Shown: piece after piece, positions 1-11,070 of the stretch
Layout: every line of letters begins with the position of its first letter
How positions within the stretch are numbered: position 1 is the first letter of the stretch
Assembly (NCBI GenBank): GCA_016946835.1
Contig: JACVTC010000001.1
Span: forward strand, 2,263,501-2,327,500
Length of the DNA: 64,000 bases
Direction: 5' to 3'
From: Neocallimastix lanati (nom. inval.)
Lineage: Eukaryota > Neocallimastigomycota > Neocallimastigomycetes > Neocallimastigales > Neocallimastigaceae
Program-made: the position numbers and the translations under genes
Notes under the pieces: model-generated
The model's input: only the letters and a program-made list of their open reading frames with translations
Told to the model about the DNA's origin: nothing
The model's database searches: none

Positions 1-2945
1 TAGGCGTAAATTTAATTGAGTTTGTTTTCATTTTATCTTCAAGATAAGGTCCCTTATTTTCTTCTTTATAAGTTTCTACTATAATGGTATCATCATCTTG
101 CTCGATTTCTGATTCAATAAATTCAATAGGTAATTTTCTTTTGTTTTTTAATTGTTTTGAAATTTTAAAATCAGCATCAGATTCAAATAATGATTTTGGA
201 TAAGTAATAACATATGGTGGAGGAATGGGTTCTGCTTTTATTTTATCATCTTTAAATGTAACAATCTTTTTATTTGGAAAACTATCTGTTAAATGCTCCC
301 AATCCAAAAATGTATCACAAAAATCAATCGTTCTAATAGGATTAGAGATTTTTGTATATTCAGCACCATTTGGATTTCCATAACCTAAGAAAATTTCATG
401 CAACCAATTCGGTACAACTAATTCAGTTTGCATTAAATCTCTTATTGTTTCGAGTACAGCTTTAAAATTATTTTCTTTTGGCTTTCTTCTCATTAATATC
501 GTAAAACTGTTATAAACATCATTTTCAATTTGCTTATTATTTAAGTTATCAATGTCCATTTTATATTGATTTGGATCTAATAAAACTCTTATTGAACGAA
601 TAGTTTTTGGTTCACCAATACTTTTAATTGGTGTTACATATGGAAGTGCCTCATCAATTGGATTACCATCTTCTCCAAGAAGTGCTATAATTTCACATCC
701 TCTAACAAAACCTAACCCATATTCATTTCTTATTTTTTGACTACTTGTTTCATTCACATTATTTTCTTGTTGTTTTTGATATTCAACCCATCCTGGTAAT
801 TGTTCTTTAGCATGAACATCTAATAAGAATAAGATATCATGTGGTCTTAGTGAATCCCATTCTTTTCTAATTGAATCAGTAAATCTTTTTGTATCAATTT
901 CAACATCAGCCTTTATATAACTTGGTTTATTTTCACCTAATTTTGGGGGTCCTATTTCAATGATATTAAATGATAATATTTCAACTGCCATTCTAGACCA
1001 GCCTGAAAATACAGTTCTTTGTTGATCAGCATCATATGAAGCACCCAATCTTTTAATGACATCCTCAATATCTTGTCTAATTTCAAATGCACTTTCTAAT
1101 CGAAAAAGATTGAAATTTCTTAATAAATAATCATGAAGAGTTAAAAACTGTAAATTTAATTTTGGTATAGCAAGACAATGAATATTTGAAAAGTTTTGGG
1201 TCGGTGGTACTAATGATTCATCAAAAATAGTGTTTTCATCTGGATATAAAGGCATTTCATTGATTCTTTCTATTTGACTTGGCCTTTTTTCATATTTTGA
1301 TATAAATACTTCTTTTAATAAATCAACTGAAAATTTTTTATTTTCATCTATAAATGAATTAACTCTTATTCCAACTTCTTCACAAAGTTCATGAAGAGTT
1401 TCCTCGTCTAGATCATCAATATATTTTTTTAATATCTCACGTTTTTCAATTTTTCCTACATTTGATAACGCTAATTCTTTTAATTCATCGCTAAATTTAG
1501 AAAATACTATTAATTGTAATTTTTTAATATTAGAATAATGCATTTTTGTCATATCTCCATCGCTTAATGAATAACCTGTAAAATCATTTATTTCAAATTG
1601 AGAATAGAATTTTAATATATCAAGTAATTGAATAAATAATATTATATTTTCGGTATCTTCCGTCATAACTGATATATTTTGTTGGGCTAATAATCCGCGT
1701 TTCGCTAAATTACTATTATAACATAATGGAATAATATGTAAATCATTTAATAATATATTGAAAAATCTTCTAGTTGGTAATTGTGTTTCTAAATCAATTA
1801 ATAATTCTAAAAATCTTTCACAAAATGATATTGAGTATGGAGGTGCTTCACCTTGTAATGGAATACTATCTAATATTGTAATAAATATTTTAAATAAATT
1901 TAAGAAGAAATTTCTTTGAAAGTCTATTGTTTCTTTAGTATCCGATTCTATAACAATATTTAATAAATAATATAATAATTTATTTTTATAATTAGTGATT
2001 CAAAATATATATAATTATATAATTGTAAGATATTAAACAACACTTAAATAATACTTACTGCTTTTCTTATATTTCTTCTCAATACGATCCCATAACTTTT
2101 TAAATTGAGGGTACATTTTAAATTTTTCATCTCTTACAGAAGATGTTAAATTCTTCCAAATAGGTAAACTTACTATTTTCATACATTCTACTCGTACAAC
2201 AGCATTTTCAAGACTTTGGAAACAATTAATCAAAAATATTAATAAATTTCTTCTCATTCTTAAATCAACTATTTGTTCCTCTTCTGAATTTAATGGACTT
2301 ATTAATAAAGTTAATATTTTTTTAAATATCGATTGAAATTTTTCCTCTTCATTTATAAAGATATCCCATATTTTTGCTAATTTTTGTCTAAATTTCTCAT
2401 TTATTACTATTACAATAGATAAAATGTAAAGTTCATCTACATCTTCTGTATAAAAAGGTAATAAATACTATTCATTAAATTAATAAATATTAAATTTATA
2501 AGTATATATACATATTATATAGAAAATATTTATTGCTAAAAATAAATTTAAATAAATTAATTACCTTTTCTAAATATTGATTAAACTCAATAAGCATAAT
2601 TTTTTTCAATGAAAAATTTGAGCTTTTTAATTCATTCCAAATAACCTTTACAACATTAGGATCAAATTTTACTTCAGATTTTGTATTATTCCAATTAAGA
2701 TTTGCTAATTTTGTTAAAACATCTGATTCAATTTCACTTAAAGTAGGAGCAGAGATATGGATGACTTTTTGAGTTTTACTTTTTTGAACATTTTGATTTG
2801 AAGTAGGTATTTGTTCTTTTTTAGATTCATTTTTATTTAAATCATTTTCTTCTGTATCATCTATTTCCATTTCATTGTCAGAAATAATATCTGAATTGAA
2901 AAAACCAATATCTGGTTTTGATTTTAAATTATCATTTGAACTCAT
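1..2945 (-). CDS. AQR: Intron-binding RNA helicase Aquarius, N-terminal part (partial)
   Basis: Three exons on the minus strand: 2945-2565, 2467-2059 and 1947-1, the last running off the window. Introns 2468-2564 and 1948-2058 have GT/AG ends and keep the frame, giving about 912 residues. The product matches the Aquarius N-terminal scaffold: an acidic start, helical repeats, the LPTRRFFN block, the LNLQFLTLHDYLLRNFNLFR block, a FEIRQDIED motif, then the beta-barrel part with FVRGCEI and WEHLTDSFP. The last readable residues (NKGPYLEDKMKTNSIKFTP) correspond to the linker just before the Walker A helicase motif, so the ATPase lies outside the window. Aquarius is a spliceosomal SF1-type helicase that binds introns upstream of the branch point. 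The ATG at 2945 opens the first exon. Identification is firm; only the splice points are inferred. Confidence 0.93.
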
Positions 2946-3632
2946 ATTATACTATTATGTTTTATATTGAATATTTCGATCAATAAAATGTCAGAAATTG
3001 ATATTATTAAAATGAATTTTTTTAATTTTTATATATAATGATATAATGATTATTAATAAGAAAATACTTTTTACCACAATTTTTTATATTATAAGATTAA
3101 TACTGAAATAACTTTTTTTTTTTTCAATTATATTAAAAATTTATGAATCATTCTTATAAATTATTCTATTTAATTTTAATTTTATATTATAATCCTATTT
3201 TTAAATAAATATATAAATATATTTGCTATTTTAATAATGAATTCAATAAAAAATTTTTAAAACTTCCTTTTAATTGATTTTAAATTTATAGAAACCTTAA
3301 TTGATATAACAACCAATAAGAAAAAAAATTTTTTAAATTTTTTTTTTTTTTTTTTTTTTATTATCATATTTATTTTTACTTCTATAATTAATTATAATTA
3401 AAAAATTGAAGAAATAAAATATAAAAAAATTAAATATAGTTGTATATTAATAATTAATATTAGTATTTCTATTAAAATATATATATATATATTTTTTTTA
3501 TTTTATTCTTATTTAATTAAATTTTAATTAAATAATATAATTCTATATGAATTAGAGCATATTACTTTTATATGTCTAAAAATAATAATGAAAAAATTTA
3601 TAAAAGATCTATAATATTTATAGATTTATGAT
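2946..3632. other. AT-rich intergenic stretch
   Basis: Sequence between the start of the Aquarius gene and the 3' end of the tail-anchored protein gene. It should hold the Aquarius promoter and the other gene's terminator. I see T-runs (about 3338-3359) and (AT)n, but no coding frame or recognisable RNA. Confidence 0.6.
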
Positions 3633-5255
3633 TTATTTAATTAAAAAAATTGGTATAAATATACCAACAATTACTATAGATAGTAATATATATCTATATT
3701 GATAAATTATTGCTTTAAGACCTTTAATATTTGATGGTGGTTCAGGGAAGCATATATCGCATAATGTAGCGTCATCGTATAAAATAAGTTGAGCTTCTTC
3801 ACTATTTGATACTCCTTTGTATTCTGGCATTTCAAATAATTTTGCATCTTCTGGAGTAATAGCATTTTTCTTAAAAATAGATCTTATTTTTGATTTTTCT
3901 AAAAAATCATCATCAGTTGCAAACAATACTGCATCAAACATTTCAATATCTATATCAGTAACGTCAGTATCATCTTTTTTTGTTTCATTTTCAGTATTTA
4001 ATTTAGAATTTGTTATATCAACTTCTTCTCTTTTATTTTCTTTTCCTAAATCAACAGAATCATAGTCCTTTTTTTCCCCATTTTCATTAGTATCTTCATC
4101 AAGTTTCATTGTTTCTTTTTTCATATATACAAGCCATTCTCTTAAACTACAATTATTTTTTGGTGTGGCAGATAATGTATTAAGATATGAAAGAGAACGA
4201 CGTCTTCCTTTAATTGTTGGTGGAACAATTTTTAAAACTTGATCTTGAGGTACAGGCTTTGCAAATTGTGTGACAGTACCTATTGGAATCGTTGTAATTT
4301 CTGTATGTTCTAATGTTGGTTGTTCTGATGACGATACTTCAATTTTTTGTTCTTTAGGTTGTACCATACCAACTGTAGATCCATATTCATCATGATTTTC
4401 TTCGATACAATCTAATGTAGAATTTCTTTGTTTATTAAATGTTGTTTTTGTTGAAGGAGTTAACAATGAAAGCTTTCTTTTAATCCAAACTTTTTTTGGA
4501 AAATCTTCATCCTTACATTCATAAACCGCTGGTGATGCAATTGTCCATGAACCAACACCACCTTTTTCATTTGCCAAAACTGAAGGAGAAGGAGGAATTA
4601 TATCAGTGGGTGTATTATTCAAAGAAGTATTAATTTTGGGTAATGGTTTTTTCTTTTTTGGTGATGTTGTTTTCAAATCATTATCTGTCTTTAATGGAAT
4701 GCCTTTCTCCATATTGCTTGCAGTTTCTATAGTTAACTCCGGTAAATGGTTTTCATCATTTTCTTTTAAATTTACTGTTTTTATACATTCCTCTTTATCA
4801 TAACCCATATCTGCAGTTTTTCCTTTATTTATGTCTGTCATCCCAACATCAATTTTTACTTCATTACATTTTTCGTTTTTTAATTCTGATGTTTTTCCTT
4901 TAACAATAAAATAATTAACATTACCAATTATATCAGTATTCGTTAATGGATTAAGTACTCTTAAACGATGAATTAATTTTTTTCCTAAATAGATTTGAGT
5001 TTGAAAAAGAATTTTATTTAATTGAAAAGCATTATAGTATGAATAATAAGCTTTATCAGGTTGTTTATGATCCCATGTTTGTACTCTTGCAATAATAAAA
5101 TTTTTTGTCCCTTTTGGTTCTGAATTTTGATGTTGTTCAATTAATTCACCAAACGTATCAAGACAGAATGAGTCTTCATACTCCACGGATACTGAATCCA
5201 TAACAGCCGTTCCCGAACTGTTCATTAAACGAATAACACCTTCCTTTCTTTCCAT
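3633..5255 (-). CDS. Tail-anchored protein of unknown function
   Basis: Uninterrupted 540-residue frame with an ATG at 5255 and stop at 3633. I do not recognise the family. Residues about 1-118 look like a folded domain with aromatic and charged patterns (IIARVQTWDHKQPDKAYYSY, NPLTNTDIIGNVNYFIVKG). Residues 120-400 are low-complexity, rich in Lys, Ser, Thr, Pro and Glu. A second compact block near 440-515 contains FDAVLFATDDDFLEKSK and CDICFPEP. The last ~22 residues are a hydrophobic helix (ILLSIVIVGIFIPIFLIK) with almost nothing after it, typical of a tail-anchored protein facing the cytosol from the ER or mitochondrial outer membrane. There is no signal peptide. Normal codon use and two ordered blocks argue it is a real gene; the function is open. 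Confidence 0.8.
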   Translation of the reverse strand: MERKEGVIRLMNSSGTAVMDSVSVEYEDSFCLDTFGELIEQHQNSEPKGTKNFIIARVQTWDHKQPDKAYYSYYNAFQLNKILFQTQIYLGKKLIHRLRVLNPLTNTDIIGNVNYFIVKGKTSELKNEKCNEVKIDVGMTDINKGKTADMGYDKEECIKTVNLKENDENHLPELTIETASNMEKGIPLKTDNDLKTTSPKKKKPLPKINTSLNNTPTDIIPPSPSVLANEKGGVGSWTIASPAVYECKDEDFPKKVWIKRKLSLLTPSTKTTFNKQRNSTLDCIEENHDEYGSTVGMVQPKEQKIEVSSSEQPTLEHTEITTIPIGTVTQFAKPVPQDQVLKIVPPTIKGRRRSLSYLNTLSATPKNNCSLREWLVYMKKETMKLDEDTNENGEKKDYDSVDLGKENKREEVDITNSKLNTENETKKDDTDVTDIDIEMFDAVLFATDDDFLEKSKIRSIFKKNAITPEDAKLFEMPEYKGVSNSEEAQLILYDDATLCDICFPEPPSNIKGLKAIIYQYRYILLSIVIVGIFIPIFLIK

Positions 5256-6274
5256 TTTTTAAATTTAATATTCAAATATACTTATATTTGAATTTATTTT
5301 TTAATAACTCTAGTTAGTTATTTTAATTAATTTTTTTTTTTTCTAACGTATTTTCTCTTTTTATTAATCTGTTTTTTATTATTAATTTTTTTTTTTATTT
5401 TAATAAAAAAATATGTATATGTATATATATGTATATATATATATTTTTTTTTTTAATTTGAATATTTTTTTTAAAATAGAAAAATAGTAAATACTATAAC
5501 ACTTTTATAAATTAACCAATATAAGATTAAATTATATATTATATTTTTTCATAACTATTTTACTTAAATTAAAATAATATATATTTTTTTTTTTTCTTTG
5601 AAAAAAAAAAAAAAAAAATTATATTTGAAAAAAAAAAAATTAATTATTTTCAAAAAAATTTTATTGAATTTACTTGAGGTTAAATAATTTTAATAGAGCA
5701 AATTTATTGATCAATATTTTATTTCAAATTTCCAATTATCATAATAATTATTATTAATACTAATTATTATAAAATATTATTAATTAATTTAAAAACAATT
5801 AATACCAATATTTAAATAGATTCTATTATTATATAATAATAGAGTTTGGCGGATAAAAAGAAAAAAATTTAATTATTGTATACCATATGATACTATAATC
5901 AAAAAGTTATATCATTTTAATTTAACAAATTTATATTATAATTAATAATATTATTAAATATAAATTAATTAAAATTTGATTATTATAAATACTAATAATT
6001 ATTTAAATAATTGAATATAATGATTATTAGCTGTGATTTATTGGATATTATTTTATAATAAAATATTTTGTTAAGTATTTGCTAAAATTATTTTTATTAT
6101 TGAAATAAGTAAATAATATTAATAATTATACATTTAAAAACTATTATTAATTTGCTTTAGTTTTTAAATATAATAATTATCAATATAATTTTTAATCATT
6201 TAATTTTAAAATACTAAAAAATAAAAATAAAATAAAAAAAAAACAAAAAAAAAAACAAAAAAAAAGAAAAAAGA
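5256..6274. other. AT-rich intergenic stretch
   Basis: Upstream region of the tail-anchored gene. It contains (TA)n, T-runs and an A-run with scattered C and G just before the foldback element. No coding frame or RNA gene seen. Confidence 0.55.
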
Positions 6275-6568
6275 AAAACTATAAGGACTATTTTTTAATA
6301 TATATATTATTAATGATATAATATTTTTATATTTATAAATCATAATTTTATAATACTGAAATATATATGTAAATCTTTATTGTTATTTTTCAGTAAAAAC
6401 AATAAAGTAAAATAAATTTTAAATATGCTTGTAATTTTTAAAATTTTGTAGTTATATTTAATATATATTTATTTACATATATATTTCAGTATTATAAAAT
6501 TATGATTTATAAATATAAAAATATTATATCATTAATAATATATATTAAAAAAAGTCCTTAATAGTTTT
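6275..6568. repeat. Foldback (MITE-like) inverted repeat, ~290 bp
   Basis: Two arms of about 95 bp, 6275-6374 and 6472-6568, are near-perfect reverse complements. Each reads inward as aact(a)t(a)aggact then T-rich, followed by a long shared block through ataatactgaaatatatatgt. They enclose a ~100-bp AT-rich centre. The left side abuts an A-rich tract and the right side a T-run, so the ends are blurred and I could not identify a target duplication. No coding capacity. Most likely a non-autonomous DNA transposon; a very stable RNA hairpin is the alternative reading. Confidence 0.7.
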
Positions 6569-6574
6569 TTTTTT

Positions 6575-6607
<33 letters not shown>

Positions 6608-7115
6608 TTTAGTATTTTAAAATTTAAAAAAATAAAATAATTAATAAATTAATTAAATAGATTCTAAAAAATAAATAAATGTTTATAAAATATATTTATT
6701 AAAAAAAATTTTTTTTACTGTGTTTTTTTTTTTTAATTTTATTTTTTTATTTAAATGTTTTATACATAATTTAATAAATTAAATGATATAATATATACTA
6801 GGGTTACCCCTAAGTGTAAATTTTCTTTATTTTTTTATTTTTATTTTTATTTTTATTTTTTTTTTTAATTTAGTTCTAAAAATAATAATTTTATTATCTT
6901 AAAATATATTTAAACATAAATATAAATATATTTTGTTTAAATATATCTATCTTATTTTTTAGATTATTCTTTTTTTTTAAAAAAATTCTTTTATAGTAAA
7001 ATTTTAATAAATATATCTTTCTATAATAATGATAAAATTAAAATATTTTATAATATTGCATATATTAACAACATTATAATTTAACATTATATACATATAT
7101 ATATATATGTATTAT
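6569..7115. other. AT-rich intergenic stretch
   Basis: Short ATT repeats, T-runs and AT-rich sequence; no coding frame or RNA gene seen. Confidence 0.5.
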
Positions 7116-7309
7116 ATGAATGATTATTTATATGATTTTCAAAATTATATTCAATATTTTACTTTACCGTTTCATCAATATAATAGGTATTATCATGAAT
7201 ATATGTCAATGTTTATACCAAAATAAATGAATTAGCCGAAGAAATTGCTAATTTTTATGGTATACAAAAATACAAATATGGATGTGAAAATTATATAAAT
7301 ACGAATTAA
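7116..7309 (+). pseudogene. Possible decayed coding fragment
   Basis: Within very AT-rich DNA this stretch has codon-like composition. A frame from 7116 reads YFTLPFHQYNRYYHEYMSMF and then stops; a second, overlapping frame carries on with NELAEEIANFYGIQKYKYGC to a stop at 7307-7309. Two joined frames of ordinary-looking protein suggest an exon or gene remnant broken by a frameshift. I cannot name a family, and chance is not excluded. Confidence 0.25.
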
Positions 7310-8000
7310 AATATGAAAATAATATAAAAAAAATTATAAATTATTTTAATAAAATAATAATAATAAAGATAATATTTATTTTTTTTAGTATTTGTATTAT
7401 AATATATATATATATATATCTTTTGAAAATTTAATAGTGAAATAAAAAGTAATTCTTTTATTTAGGTATTATCTCATATATATATAATTTCAAAATAATT
7501 AATATTAATTATTTATTAATTATTACAATTATTAGTTTTTGTTTATGGTTTTTAATTATAGTTCTTTTTAATAAATTAGGAAAATAGTCTTTATTTAAAT
7601 ACTTTAAAAATAATATTAATAATAACAATAGCAATAATATTAATAACTATAACTATAATAATAATAATAATAATAGTAATATAATAATTTACAAGATTAA
7701 AAATTATTATATAGCCCTATTTTTTTTTTTTTTTTTTTTTTTTGTATATAAATACCATTATTTGAATATTTTTAAATAAATTTATAACAAACAAATAGTA
7801 AATTGTCATTTTTATTTTATTTATTTTTTTAATTTACTAAAAAAGTACTATTATTAATATCTTTAATAAGTAATTTTTTACTTTTTGATTTTCTAATTTG
7901 TTAAATTATATTTTAATTTTATTTAAATTTGGAAATAAAGAATTTTATAAAGATAATATTAATAAAAGTTAATAGTAATTAAAAAATAAATAAATATTAT

Positions 8001-8032
<32 letters not shown>

Positions 8033-8079
8033 TTTTTTTTTTTTTTTTTTTTTTACATTTTTTTTGTTTAAATACATGA
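7310..8079. other. AT-rich intergenic stretch
   Basis: Contains (TA)n, an ATA/ATT-rich block near 7640-7690 and long T-runs at 7721-7743 and 8030-8054. No gene seen. Confidence 0.5.
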
Positions 8080-8212
8080 TTTTTAACCTGATTTAAAGGC
8101 TAAAATAAAAAAAATTGTAATAACTTCAAAAAAATAAAATAAATAGAACAAATAAAAATTAGCATATAAAAATATAAAAATAATGATTTTTACCTTTAAA
8201 TCAGGTTAAAAA
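8080..8212. repeat. Inverted repeat with 20-bp arms
   Basis: The 20-mer at 8080-8099 (TTTTTAACCTGATTTAAAGG) recurs as its exact reverse complement at 8193-8212, around a ~93-bp AT-rich spacer. The arms are less AT-rich than the surroundings. It may be a small MITE or a structured transcript; I could not find target duplications. Confidence 0.5.
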
Positions 8213-10800
8213 GTCCTTTGTTTAAAAGAAAATATGCAAAAAAAAAAAAAAAAAAAAATAAAAATAGCAAATAATGATTTTAAAAATAATTCACATTTAT
8301 AATTATAGTGGGATATGACTTTTAAATAGAAAAATATATATAAATATTACTTGTAGTAGTAGAAAAATATGATTAATTTTTGTTAAAAAAGAAATTTCCT
8401 ATCATCTTAAAAAAAAAAAAAAATGCACATTATTCTTATTTAATTAATATTGCAATTGGAAAAATAAATAAAAATCTTTCATTATTTAATATTATTTATA
8501 TATATTGTAAATAATTATGATAATTTTTTTATATTTTATAAAAAGATTTATTGTGTATTTTGATGCATTTTAAATATTTATAATAGGATTTATTGTCATA
8601 TACTATTTATTGCGATATCTTTTTTATGAGTTAAATTTTTAAATTTTTAATTAATATTATTATTTTTTTTTTTTAAATAAAATAATATTTTTTATATTTA
8701 AAAAAAATAATAATATTAATCATTATATATTAATTAAAATTTTAAAAATTTAATGTAATTGTTATTTGGAGAGTCAAAAAAAAAAAAAAAAATAATTAAA
8801 TATATTATGTAGAATTATAATAAAACTAAATTTTATTTCATTTTTAAAATTGTTATTACTCATTATATATAATAAAAAAAAAAAAAAAAAGTTTAGTATC
8901 TTTTATGTATATAACCTTTAATTTTTCCAAATTAGTTTTCATTTAATTAATTAATTTAGTTATTTATTAGTATTTTTGTGTAACACTAAATGGTGTGATT
9001 ATTTGATCAACTTTTATTACACTTTTATTATTCATTATAATTTTTTAATTAAATAATAAAATAAATGTTTCAGATAACAACACTAAATTAAATTTTATTT
9101 ATTATTATTTTATAAATCATATACAAAATTTAATACTGTATAAAATTATAAGATATAGGAAGTAGATAATATGTCCCAAGAAGGGAGACATTGAACTGAT
9201 ATGACTATAAGTTTAATTAATAAAAACTTCACAGCCTGCTAGAGTTGGGGAATTTTAACAATAAAAGAGTGAATAATCCATTTTTTTTTCATCAATTGTA
9301 CTTTTATCTAATTGAGAAAATTGTAATTAAATATTTAATTTTATAAATAATCATCTTTTAATAATATAATATTAAAGCTACTTATTAAACTATTTATTTA
9401 TTAATATATTATACAAAACTATTTTTTTCAATTTTTTTTTTAAAAATAATAAATATGAAATGAAATAATTTATATTATATTATATATCTATTTTGTAATA
9501 AATTTGGAAAAGTTAATTCCAATTTTATATTGGCCTATCGAATTTTTATTTTACTGGTTTTATATCATCACTAGTAAATGACATGATTAATTTTTTAATT
9601 CTATGAAATTGAAATATAAAATTTACAATAATTTTCTTTTAGCATAACAAATATTCTATTTATATTTTAATTTCATTACTTAAAATATATTCTAACTTTT
9701 CATGTTTTAATCTTATTAGTTATTATTAATTTATCAATAATAATGAATTTTTTATTTATATTATAAAGTTTAATTATATTTTTTCGAGTTTATATATGAT
9801 TTCTTAATATATATCGTTCTTATTTTATTAGTTTTATTAAACTTAAGCTTTTTTTTGAAAAGGAAATTTGATAATTTACTTCATTTTCTAACAGTTTAAG
9901 TTTATATGATGATTTATTTTAAACTTTAAAACGTAATTATTGATTTAAATATACAGATATATTTATTATTGCCACTTTTAAAACATTAATAATGATTCTT
10001 CTTTTGGATAGATATATAATTTAATTTTATTTATAATTTTATATAAAGGGCTCAAATATTAATATAGTATTTTATCATATATTGATATTATTGAATTTAA
10101 TATTAAACTTCGATAAATCAATTTTTTGATAATAATAATAATAAATTATTATTATTATTATTCATTTAATAGTAAAATACATTTAATTAATTTTATAGAC
10201 TTTATCTAAATATATATACATATATTTTTTTAATAAATATTGTTAAATAAAGTTTATTCCTTAGGCTAAAAAAATCTAAAAAAAAAAAAAATTAAGAAAT
10301 AATTTTTTTTATTATTAAAATTATTTTAATTTATTAAACAATAAAAATTAAAATTTAGTAAATAAAATTAAAAAAAAAAAAAAAAAAAAAAAATATTTGT
10401 ATAAAGTTTTATGACGAATTTAACTGGGTATAATTAATTATATATACTTTATTTTTTATATTGTACATAATTTTTGAAATAATATGAAAAACTTTATTTA
10501 TATTTAATTATTTTTATGAATATTAAATTTACTATATTATTAATATTTTTTGGGTATTTTTTGGGTTTTTTTTTTTTTTTTTTTTTTTTGCTAATAAATG
10601 AACATATTAAAAATTTTAATTTCTATATATTTTATTAAATATTAAAAAAAAAAATTTTTTTTTTTAATTCAATATTTTTACAAAATTATTTAAAATTTTA
10701 TAAATAATAAATAATTTTATGTCAGATTGAATGTATTTAATTAGAATAGTTATTATTTATCTTTATCTTATATACCAAAGAATTATAATTTAAACGATAA
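8213..10800. other. AT-rich intergenic desert
   Basis: No convincing gene. It contains several A and T runs, an imperfect palindrome near 8636-8750, and a less AT-rich island at about 9155-9275 (gtcccaagaagggagac, cagcctgctagagttgggg). The island lacks a frame and does not fit a tRNA. Confidence 0.5.
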
Positions 10801-11035
10801 TAATAACAAAGGCAACAATAATAAGTAAAATAACAATATGAGATGTAACAGTAACGTAAACATTAAAAATAATATGGACAATCACAATAATGTGGATAAC
10901 AATGATAGTAGTAGTGGTTTTATTCATTGATCTATAGTCCTAGGTTATAATTATTGTAATGGATCTGTGTTGAATATACCAATAAATATAGTCAATGAAA
11001 TTTTGAAAATAATAAATGGTACAATATTAATGAAA

Positions 11036-11041
<6 letters not shown>

Positions 11042-11070
<29 letters not shown>

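Noticed and set aside
9155-9275. tRNA gene in the less AT-rich island
   Set aside because: No acceptor stem or properly placed A and B boxes on either strand.
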